A stretch of 8,452 nucleotides of DNA from Thermoplasmata archaeon (GTDB taxonomy: Archaea > Thermoplasmatota > Thermoplasmata > Lutacidiplasmatales > UBA184), in assembly GCA_021823085.1 (NCBI GenBank), contig JAKAPG010000067.1, positions 1-8,452 of the forward strand, read 5' to 3'. Of this stretch, positions 1-4,923 are shown piece after piece. A program made the translations under genes and the position numbers. The notes below the pieces were generated by a model. That model saw only the letters and a list, made by a program, of their open reading frames with translations. It was not told where the DNA came from and did not search any database. The first letter of the stretch is position 1, and each line of letters begins with the position of its first letter.

Positions 1-52
1 CCGAGTTGCGCGAAGGGCATCGACGATCCGCGCCTTAGCTCAAGGAAGGCAC

Positions 53-1150
53 TTAACGGGGTCGCCGCCCGGAGCGGGGACGGCGCGCGGTGTAGACCAG
101 GGCCAATGCGTTCCCCGGAGCTTCGAAAACCCGGATGCCCGAGAGGCCCGCCGACCTGAGGAGCGCCCGGGCGCGACGCTCGCCCCAGCAGGTACCGAGC
201 CCGCCGGGGCCGTCGCTGCGGGACACGGGCAGGCAATACGTGACGGAGATCCCGTACAGGAACGCCGCACCGGTGCGACCGATGTTCGCCGACAGCTCGC
301 TGGAGGCGCGAGGCTCCTGGGCCAGGAAGCGGCCTCCCGGTCGTAAGGCTCGAACTACCTCTCCGACCGTCTGTTGCGGTCGGCCGAGATCGTGGATCGC
401 GTCGAACATCATGATGAGGTCGAACGACCCGACCCGGCGCAAGACGCCGGCACGCCCGCGAACGAAACGAACGTTCGAAAGCCCCATCGACTTCGCCTCC
501 GCACGGGCTCGCGCGAGCGCCACTTCGGAGGGATCGATCCCGATGAACAGGGAGTGCGGAAACGCGCGAGCGAGGAGGTTGAGCGCATGACCGCTCCCCG
601 TGCCGACGTCGGCGGCCCGGATCCCCCGGCGCAGATCCTCGGTCACCCCGGGCAGGAGCGGTAGGTAGTGGTCGACAAGGAGTGCGTCCAGACGGTTGCG
701 GTTCATCTCCTCCAGGATCTCCGGGAACTCGGGGAGGTAGGCGGAGTACGGCACGCCGTCTCCGGTCGCGAAGGCGGTGCCCAACCGTTCGAGGTTCCGA
801 GCCCCGAGGCTGACCATCCGACTCCCCGGAGCCATATTGTAGATGGAAGGGCCGCACAGGGCGCGGGCCCGGGCGCGAGCGAGCGAGAAGAGCTTCCGGC
901 GCGAGTCGTAGTTCACGACTCGGGCTGCGGCGACCGCACTCAACCATTCGCGCACGTATCGTTCGTCCAGGTGCGCGCGGTCGGCGATCTCTTTCGATGT
1001 ACCGGACCCGGCGGACAGGGCCGACCAGAGGCCCGTCGTATGGCCGAGGTGGATCATCATCGTGAGCTCGCTATCCGCGTACGCGCGCAGGATCCGACGC
1101 ACGAACCGACGCGTCTCATGGGGTGCGGCGAAAGGGTCGGGCGGGACCAT
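53..1150 (-). CDS. SAM-dependent methyltransferase with N-terminal winged helix (Rv2258c-like)
   Basis: Predicted 365-residue class I methyltransferase that transfers a methyl group from S-adenosylmethionine; the substrate cannot be told from sequence. Residues about 20-95 look like the winged-helix/dimerisation domain found in Rv2258c-type and O-methyltransferase-like enzymes, including a segment reading TSKEIADRAHLDERYVREWL. The Rossmann core follows: motif I DVGTGSG at 181-187, the acidic ribose-binding residue in GIDPSE (D206), a motif around FDLIMMFDAIHDL at 243-255, and the LRPGG turn at 269-273. The C-terminal tail is strongly basic (RRPRSGRRPR). The ATG at 1150 was chosen over an in-frame TTG at 1162 because it lies about 27 bp from the only AT-rich element upstream, which suggests a leaderless transcript. 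The gene diverges from the 98-residue Cys-rich gene. The fold is confident; the biological role is not. Confidence 0.88.
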   Translation of the reverse strand: MVPPDPFAAPHETRRFVRRILRAYADSELTMMIHLGHTTGLWSALSAGSGTSKEIADRAHLDERYVREWLSAVAAARVVNYDSRRKLFSLARARARALCGPSIYNMAPGSRMVSLGARNLERLGTAFATGDGVPYSAYLPEFPEILEEMNRNRLDALLVDHYLPLLPGVTEDLRRGIRAADVGTGSGHALNLLARAFPHSLFIGIDPSEVALARARAEAKSMGLSNVRFVRGRAGVLRRVGSFDLIMMFDAIHDLGRPQQTVGEVVRALRPGGRFLAQEPRASSELSANIGRTGAAFLYGISVTYCLPVSRSDGPGGLGTCWGERRARALLRSAGLSGIRVFEAPGNALALVYTARRPRSGRRPR

Positions 1151-1171
1151 CGAACGCGCCAACCGCGGTAG

Positions 1172-1180
1172 TGTTTAATC
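1172..1180. promoter_or_regulatory. Putative shared TATA element between divergent genes
   Basis: TGTTTAATC is the only AT-rich patch in the 55-bp spacer between the methyltransferase start (ATG at 1150, minus) and the Cys-rich gene start (GTG at 1206, plus). The centre of TTTAAT, near 1176.5, is about 26.5 bp from the minus start and about 29.5 bp from the plus start. Archaeal TATA boxes usually centre about 26-27 bp upstream of the transcription start, so this element could serve one or both genes as leaderless transcripts. The spacing is seen directly; promoter function is inferred. No convincing purine-rich BRE was recognised on either side. Confidence 0.5.
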
Positions 1181-1205
1181 GTGGCGACCGACTCGGCCCG
1201 GCGAG

Positions 1206-1502
1206 GTGAGGCGGGCCCTGAGCGCGATCTTCCAGCGGCCCCTGTGCGAGATGGGGCGGGCCTACGACTTTGCCTTCCGCCCGATCGTCGGCGAACCGGT
1301 CGTGGGGGACGGGGGTCCCTGCGACGAGCGACCGGTCGCCGTCGAGCTGTGCTCGGCGAGCGCCGACCCGGCTCACGGCGACGCCTTCTATCGGAGCTTC
1401 CTGTTGTGTCCCGAGCACCGGATCCAACTCGAACGCTACGATGCTCGGCTGATCGCACGAGGCATGACGAGCCGGTTCAAGCCCCTCGGCGGTCAGGGCT
1501 AG
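1206..1502 (+). CDS. Small Cys-rich protein of unknown function, possible zinc binding
   Basis: A 98-residue protein, the only plus-strand gene I accept. I do not recognise the family. Residues C39, C49, C68 and H71 (C-x9-C-x18-C-x2-H, the last pair within LLCPEHR) form a pattern that could hold one zinc ion in a treble-clef-like fold; C14 is an extra cysteine. There is no signal peptide or membrane segment, so it is probably cytoplasmic. GTG 1206 is the first start after an in-frame TAA at 1176-1178 and lies about 29 bp after a TATA-like element, consistent with leaderless translation. An internal ATG at 1251 is the alternative start. The natural length, ordinary amino-acid composition and placement between a divergent promoter and a perfectly abutting convergent gene all argue for a real gene. 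Its stop overlaps the SDR gene stop. Confidence 0.72.
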   Translation: MRRALSAIFQRPLCEMGRAYDFAFRPIVGEPVVGDGGPCDERPVAVELCSASADPAHGDAFYRSFLLCPEHRIQLERYDARLIARGMTSRFKPLGGQG

Positions 1503-2389
1503 CCGACGGTCATCGCAGGCTCGAGGAGCCCGGAGCGTCGCTCGCAGATCTCCCAGAGCCGCTTCGCCGCCTCTCGATCGTGCGAGGCTGCGCTGGAGGG
1601 GTGGGGCCGCGACTTCGCGAAGTACTCACCGCTGGTGTGCGCCACCTCCGGCGATGTCGCGAGGTAGAGGGGGGTCCGGGCCCCCCGCTCCGGCGAGATC
1701 GCGGCGATCCGCTTTCCGGCCCCGAGGAACGCGCCCTGCATCCCCGCCGCGCCCTCGACGCCGAAGTGGCTGCGCACGAATCCCGGGTGGCATGCGTTGA
1801 ACGTGACGGGCCGATCGAAGTGGCGGCGGGCCGCCTCGTACGTGATCATGAGCAGGGCGAGCTTCGACTGGGAGTACGCTGCCCACCCCGAGTACTTCTG
1901 ACGACGGTCGAGGTCCCCGAAGTTAAGGGTGCCCATGCGGTGGGCCGCGCTTGCCACGTTCACGACGCGGCCGGCCCCGGATGCGGTCAGGCACGGAAGG
2001 AGCCCCTCCATCAGGACGAACGGTGCCAGAACGTTGAGGCCGAAGGTACGCTCGTCTCCCGAGGGGGTGGTGGAGAACGTGTAGACCAACGCACCCGCGT
2101 TGTTGATCAATACATCGAGGCGGGGGTTCTCCTCGCGCAACTTCGAGGCGAGGGACCGGGCCTGGGCTCGGTCCGCGAGGTCCGTGACGTGGGAACGAAC
2201 GCTCGCGCCTGAGCTCGCGAGGCGTTGGGCGAACGACTCGGTCCGAGTCGGATCGCGGCCCACGAGGACGAGAGCGGCCCCGGCGCGCGCCAACGACTCT
2301 GCCAGCACGGCCCCTAGCCCCGAGGTAGCCCCCGTAACGACCACCCGCTTCCCGTCCATGCGAACGGCGGCTTGGGGAACGGGCGCCAT
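1499..2389 (-). CDS. Short-chain dehydrogenase/reductase (SDR), classical type
   Basis: Predicted 296-residue NAD(P)-dependent oxidoreductase in the retinol dehydrogenase/protochlorophyllide reductase-like branch of the SDR superfamily. Visible motifs are cofactor-binding TGATSGLG at 19-26, the VTDL acidic turn at 68-71, NNAG at 96-99, N119, catalytic S147 in NVASAAH, the Y172-SQS-K176 catalytic pair, and HPG at 201-203. GRDPTR after the second strand (R45) hints at NADP preference, but weakly. The substrate is unknown. The ATG at 2389 was chosen because it has a GAGGCG Shine-Dalgarno-like sequence 6 bases upstream and lies about 75 bp from a TATA-like element, leaving a plausible leader of about 50 nt. 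The ATG at 2446 would precede the predicted transcription start, and the ATG at 2359 (just before DGKRVVVTG) remains possible. Its TAG stop shares CTAG with the convergent gene. Confidence 0.93.
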   Translation of the reverse strand: MAPVPQAAVRMDGKRVVVTGATSGLGAVLAESLARAGAALVLVGRDPTRTESFAQRLASSGASVRSHVTDLADRAQARSLASKLREENPRLDVLINNAGALVYTFSTTPSGDERTFGLNVLAPFVLMEGLLPCLTASGAGRVVNVASAAHRMGTLNFGDLDRRQKYSGWAAYSQSKLALLMITYEAARRHFDRPVTFNACHPGFVRSHFGVEGAAGMQGAFLGAGKRIAAISPERGARTPLYLATSPEVAHTSGEYFAKSRPHPSSAASHDREAAKRLWEICERRSGLLEPAMTVG

Positions 2390-2394
2390 AGGGT

Positions 2395-2401
2395 TCGCCT
2401 C
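2395..2401 (-). promoter_or_regulatory. Ribosome binding site supporting the SDR start
   Basis: On the minus strand this reads GAGGCGA, one mismatch from the archaeal Shine-Dalgarno GAGGTGA. It ends 5 bases before the ATG at 2389. It favours that start over the in-frame ATGs at 2446 and 2359. Confidence 0.55.
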
Positions 2402-2460
2402 GGTTCGAGCGTCCGAGGATCTCGCCCTCGGACCGTTCGGGTCCATCGAGCACCGTCGCT

Positions 2461-2468
2461 GATATAAC
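2461..2468 (-). promoter_or_regulatory. TATA-like element for the SDR gene
   Basis: On the minus strand this reads GTTATATC, an AT-rich island in otherwise GC-rich DNA, within the 119-bp gap between the DUF457 gene stop and the SDR start. With archaeal spacing the transcript would begin near 2439, giving a leader of about 50 nt before the ATG at 2389. The sequence resembles the CTTATATC at 4089-4096. Function is inferred from sequence and spacing. Confidence 0.55.
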
Positions 2469-2508
2469 CGATCGAGGTGGGTCGAATCGGCGAAGGAACG
2501 TCCCTCGT

Positions 2509-3528
2509 CTAGACCGCCCCGGGGGAGGTCTCCTTCCAGGGCATCGTGACGCGGCGGAAGCGGCGGTGCACCGACGGAGCGGCATCCCCCGGAGGAAGTT
2601 CGACCTCGATGGTCAGCCACCGGCCAAGCATACCGAACTCGATCGAGTACCAGCGGGCGATCCAACCTCCCTCCGGCGTCGGATCCGCCCGCGCGAACAT
2701 GTGGGTCTCTCCGGCCATCCGTCCCATTCGGCCCGCGGGCTCGCGGGCGAGGAGCGGGTAGGTGCGCTCGAGGGCATCCGCGGCGTTCATCACGGGACCT
2801 TCCCCCCCCGTGGCCGGGGAGAGCGAAATGTCGATCGTCCACGGTCCCTCGAGCCCCCGCCCGACGACGTACCGGCCGAAGCTCTTGCGTACTTGGGCGG
2901 CGTCGCGTGTCTCTCCGAAGAGGAACCAGACGAACGGATTCTCGGTGGGTACGATGGACTCGAAGTGCCCGTAGGCGCCCTTGTGGCGTCCGAGCCAGAG
3001 GCGAACGGCAAGGCGAAGCGCGAGATACAGGGCGAAAAAGCCACCCAGGAAGTACACGCTCGCCCAATACACATCGAGTGCGACCGAGTTCCGCTCGATC
3101 CCGAGGAGCACGTACATCGACGCCGCGCTGAAGACCAGCATGAAGAAGTTCACGGCACGCTCGGCGTCGAACGCGATGCGCTTCTTCGAGAAGGGTAGGA
3201 GCGGCGGGACCGAGTAGTTCGTGAACCCGTCGAGCAGGATGTGAAGGATTCCGCCGAGCAGCATCACGCCGAAGTAGATCAGGAACGAGCCGGGAAGGAT
3301 CAGCGGGGCGATCAGCCCGCCCGCGACCGCGATGACGGTCACGCCGAAAACCGAGTGCGTGATCCCCCGGTGGCCGAAGACGGGCCACCTGCGAGCCAGA
3401 GGGAACAGGATCGCGTCCGCGTCCGGAAGGCCGCCCGCGAGCGCCCCCGCCGCGACGTACTGAACCTTCAGCCCGACGACGCCGAGCGTGACCAGGTAAG
3501 CAATCAGGACATGGGTGATCAGGTCCAC
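2509..3528 (-). CDS. DUF457/YdjM-type membrane-bound metal-dependent hydrolase-like protein with C-terminal extension
   Basis: A 339-residue integral membrane protein of the DUF457 (YdjM) family, which is annotated as metal-dependent hydrolase-like; the true reaction is not established. The family hallmarks are present: H6 in the LITH start, LPDAD at 34-38, HRGITHS at 53-59, and HxxxD at H96-D100 followed by GFTNYS. Several hydrophobic segments lie at roughly 8-33, 58-100, 126-143 and 155-178. Residues about 180-339 form a soluble, aromatic-rich extension of unknown role ending in a basic stretch. The GTG start at 3528 puts the conserved early histidine where the family has it. It lies 22 bp after the aEF1B stop, probably in the same operon, with only a weak GGTG preceding it. 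A run of eight G lies in codons for residues 240-243 (coordinates 2802-2809). Confidence 0.85.
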   Translation of the reverse strand: MDLITHVLIAYLVTLGVVGLKVQYVAAGALAGGLPDADAILFPLARRWPVFGHRGITHSVFGVTVIAVAGGLIAPLILPGSFLIYFGVMLLGGILHILLDGFTNYSVPPLLPFSKKRIAFDAERAVNFFMLVFSAASMYVLLGIERNSVALDVYWASVYFLGGFFALYLALRLAVRLWLGRHKGAYGHFESIVPTENPFVWFLFGETRDAAQVRKSFGRYVVGRGLEGPWTIDISLSPATGGEGPVMNAADALERTYPLLAREPAGRMGRMAGETHMFARADPTPEGGWIARWYSIEFGMLGRWLTIEVELPPGDAAPSVHRRFRRVTMPWKETSPGAV

Positions 3529-3550
3529 AGGCGCACCGGTGGAAGGGAGC

Positions 3551-3817
3551 CTACAGCAGGCCCTCCTCCATCACCTCGACCGACTCCACGTGGGGGACCC
3601 TGGCGAGGCCCTGTTCGACCGACTCGAGAATGCCGCCCTGATCGTCCATCACGACGCTGACGAGGAGCGCCTTGAGGCCGTAGGCGATGTCCTTGACCTG
3701 CATCCCGCGCACCGTGACCCCCGAGGGCAGGCTTCCGCGAACGGCCGTCGCCATCTCCTCGAGGTTCGTCTCGACGGCCTGAGGCATCAGCCGGAAGAGC
3801 ACCGCGACTTGTCCCAT
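3551..3817 (-). CDS. ef1b: Archaeal translation elongation factor 1-beta (aEF1B)
   Basis: An 88-residue protein of the normal length for archaeal EF-1 beta, the guanine nucleotide exchange factor that promotes GDP release from EF-1 alpha in the cytoplasm. The family signature VKDIAYGLKALLVSVVMDD at 42-60 is clear, and the acidic C-terminal part VESVEVMEEG matches the usual ending. It is complete with no obvious lesion. A strong Shine-Dalgarno sequence precedes the ATG at 3817. It lies 21 bp downstream of the Zn-ribbon gene and 22 bp upstream of the DUF457 gene, all in the same direction. Pairing of the Zn-ribbon gene with aEF1B is, to my knowledge, common in archaea. This gene is the best single indicator that the window is archaeal. 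Confidence 0.96.
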   Translation of the reverse strand: MGQVAVLFRLMPQAVETNLEEMATAVRGSLPSGVTVRGMQVKDIAYGLKALLVSVVMDDQGGILESVEQGLARVPHVESVEVMEEGLL

Positions 3818-3824
3818 GGCCTAT

Positions 3825-3832
3825 CCTCTCCC
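3825..3832 (-). promoter_or_regulatory. Ribosome binding site of aEF1B
   Basis: The minus strand reads GGGAGAGG, ending 7 bases before the ATG at 3817. It is the clearest Shine-Dalgarno-like sequence in the window and fixes the aEF1B start. Confidence 0.65.
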
Positions 3833-3838
3833 TTCGCG

Positions 3839-4012
3839 CTACGGACCTTCAAAGCCGCAGCTCGGGCAGTGGTAGACCACGCTCTGATCGCGGCACCGAG
3901 GATCCCGGCCGATCGTCGCCTGGCCGCAATTCGGGCAGAGGAACTGCGTCGAGCCGGGGACCGGTAGGGGCGCTCCGCAGGACGTGCACGATGTGGCGCG
4001 CGCCTCGGTCAT
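3839..4012 (-). CDS. Zn-ribbon translation-associated protein (COG2888/HVO_2753-like)
   Basis: A 57-residue protein in a family described as a predicted RNA-binding Zn-ribbon protein with a role in translation. Four knuckle positions are seen: CTSC (C9, C12), CPNC (C26, C29), a third at residues 37-40, and CPSC (C49, C52) leading into the characteristic C-terminal GFEGP. Family members normally carry RC-x2-CR at the third knuckle. Here it reads RDPRCR, so D37 stands where a cysteine is expected and only seven cysteines remain. The ATG at 4012 is preceded by GAGGT about 10 bases upstream. The gene sits 21 bp before aEF1B, supporting a joint role in translation. It is too short for many gene finders. 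The family call is confident; the effect of the missing cysteine is unknown. Confidence 0.9.
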   Translation of the reverse strand: MTEARATSCTSCGAPLPVPGSTQFLCPNCGQATIGRDPRCRDQSVVYHCPSCGFEGP

Positions 4013-4026
4013 AAGGGTGTGTACCT

Positions 4027-4036
4027 CAGTCGACTG
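4027..4036. repeat. Perfect 10-bp palindrome upstream of the Zn-ribbon gene
   Basis: CAGTCGACTG is fully self-complementary. It lies in the 33-bp spacer between the 289-residue surface protein gene and the Zn-ribbon gene, and abuts the GAGGT at 4023-4027 that could serve as ribosome binding site. It could be a dimer-binding operator or part of an mRNA leader structure; neither is shown by sequence alone. Confidence 0.55.
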
Positions 4037-4038
4037 CC

Positions 4039-4056
4039 CTCCGCGCTATCGCGGAG
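4039..4056. repeat. Perfect 7-bp inverted repeat with 4-base loop
   Basis: The arms CTCCGCG (4039-4045) and CGCGGAG (4050-4056) flank the loop CTAT. On the minus strand the loop holds the TAG stop (4046-4048) of the 289-residue protein gene. The stem is all but one pair G-C and would be stable in RNA. No T-rich tract follows on the minus strand, so a classical archaeal terminator is unlikely. It may be a 3'-end stabiliser of the upstream mRNA or a leader hairpin of the Zn-ribbon/aEF1B transcript. Confidence 0.6.
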
Positions 4057-4915
4057 CGCCCGGTCGACGACTTCCGACATAGAGGAGGGATATAAGCACG
4101 ACCGCCACGAACGCGACCACGCCAAGCACGTAGTAGTACGTGTAGTTCGGCGGAGCGCCGGCCACGTAGAAGGGGACGGAATAGCTCTGCTGACCGTTCG
4201 CGAAATGCACCTGACCGTGCGGAAATGGTAACGTGAGCACGAACGTGTGCGATCCCGCTCCCAGAGGGAGCGTCACGTAGTCGTAGGAGAAGTTGTAAAC
4301 GGCGTGGGCGGCCAGCGCCGGGATCGCAATCGAGCCAACAGGACGGCCGTCCAGCGAGAGCTGGATCGAGAACGCGAGCACGGATTGGGAGCCGACGACC
4401 AGTATGCCGGAGAGGACGTAGGGCTGCACGACGTGGATCGTGTAGGTGAGGTTGATCGAAACGTTCTCGGCCCGATAGACCGACGTGTACTCGATCTTGA
4501 GCGACAACGTCTGTACGACGCTCGTTACGGTCAGGTCCGCCTGGGCTGTCCCGTTCGGGACAGCGCCGGAACTGGGGAGGAAGTTCACCCCCGTCGTGTT
4601 GGTGCCCACAATCGACACGAAGTACGTGATGGTTCCGATCGCGGTGCCACTCGACGAGTAGGCGGGGCCACCGGTCGCGTTGAGGGTGTAGGCATGGGTC
4701 GCGTTCTGCGAAAGGAGCGCGGGTCCGCTGAAGTTCCCCTTGAGCGGTGGGTAACCGGTCGACGCGTTCGATACGACGGACACGGACGTGGCCGTAACCG
4801 CCGATGACGGGCTGGGGTGCGGTACGCTCGAGGTCGACGGCCCCAGCGGCGCCCCGGCAAGGACGAGCATCCCGATGAGCGCCAAGACGGCGGTCACCGC
4901 GGCGATGCGTTTCAC
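4046..4915 (-). CDS. Single-anchor cell-surface protein (signal peptide, beta-rich ectodomain, C-terminal TM)
   Basis: A 289-residue protein of unknown function. The N-terminus is a typical signal peptide: basic MKR, then a hydrophobic core from 4 to about 22. A Ser/Thr/Pro-rich linker follows (about 25-50), then a beta-rich ectodomain (about 60-255) with about ten N-glycosylation sequons, among them N50, N61, N71, N79, N106, N121, N151, N155, N208 and N257. A membrane segment runs from about 261 to 280, with a short basic tail (GSRRPGAPR) in the cytoplasm. The ectodomain has no motif I can assign to an enzyme. The start is GTG at 4915; no ATG precedes the signal sequence. It begins 5 bases after the stop of the large surface protein, so the two are almost certainly co-transcribed and translationally coupled, and the products may form one envelope complex (inference). 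Confidence 0.85.
   Translation of the reverse strand: MKRIAAVTAVLALIGMLVLAGAPLGPSTSSVPHPSPSSAVTATSVSVVSNASTGYPPLKGNFSGPALLSQNATHAYTLNATGGPAYSSSGTAIGTITYFVSIVGTNTTGVNFLPSSGAVPNGTAQADLTVTSVVQTLSLKIEYTSVYRAENVSINLTYTIHVVQPYVLSGILVVGSQSVLAFSIQLSLDGRPVGSIAIPALAAHAVYNFSYDYVTLPLGAGSHTFVLTLPFPHGQVHFANGQQSYSVPFYVAGAPPNYTYYYVLGVVAFVAVVLISLLYVGSRRPGAPR
4089..4097 (-). promoter_or_regulatory. TATA-like element inside the 3' end of the surface protein gene, possibly for the Zn-ribbon/aEF1B operon
   Basis: The minus strand reads GCTTATATC within codons for Leu-Ile-Ser near the C-terminal membrane segment. Archaeal spacing predicts a transcript start near 4067 and a leader of about 55 nt before the Zn-ribbon ATG at 4012. 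The core TTATATC is identical to the one proposed for the SDR gene at 2461-2467. The location inside a coding sequence lowers confidence. Confidence 0.45.
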
Positions 4916-4923
4916 GCCTCTCA
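4916..4923 (-). promoter_or_regulatory. Stop codon overlapping the ribosome binding site at the surface-protein gene junction
   Basis: The minus strand reads TGAGAGGC immediately before the GTG at 4915. The TGA that ends the large surface protein lies in a GGTGAGAGG purine-rich stretch that can act as Shine-Dalgarno for the downstream gene. This favours the GTG start and suggests translational coupling. Confidence 0.55.

Noticed and set aside
32..50. Short inverted repeat (GCCTT and AAGGC) just after the methyltransferase stop as a terminator
   Set aside because: Only five base pairs with a 9-base loop and no T-rich tract on the minus strand; too weak to call.
1..52. Possible 3' end of a plus-strand gene finishing at the TAG at 36-38
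   Set aside because: Only about 11 codons would be visible, with no recognisable sequence. It cannot be told from chance.
30..60. TTAGCTCAAGG resembling a tRNA D-arm
   Set aside because: No matching acceptor stem, anticodon arm or GGTTCGAATC-type T-loop follows at the needed spacing.
668..1171. 167-codon plus-strand frame opposite the methyltransferase
   Set aside because: It is antisense to a gene with conserved SAM-binding motifs and has no recognisable features of its own.
1181..2212. 343-codon plus-strand frame starting at GTG 1181
   Set aside because: It runs antisense through the whole SDR gene, is rich in Arg, Gly and Pro, and has no recognisable domain. Its start is also too close to the TTTAAT element for normal initiation. 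It is a GC-driven shadow frame.
2447..3388. Same-strand extension of the SDR frame upstream to 3388 (629 codons in all)
   Set aside because: The upstream half overlaps the well-supported DUF457 gene in another frame and has the Arg/Pro-rich composition of a shadow. The SDR domain begins only near 2389.
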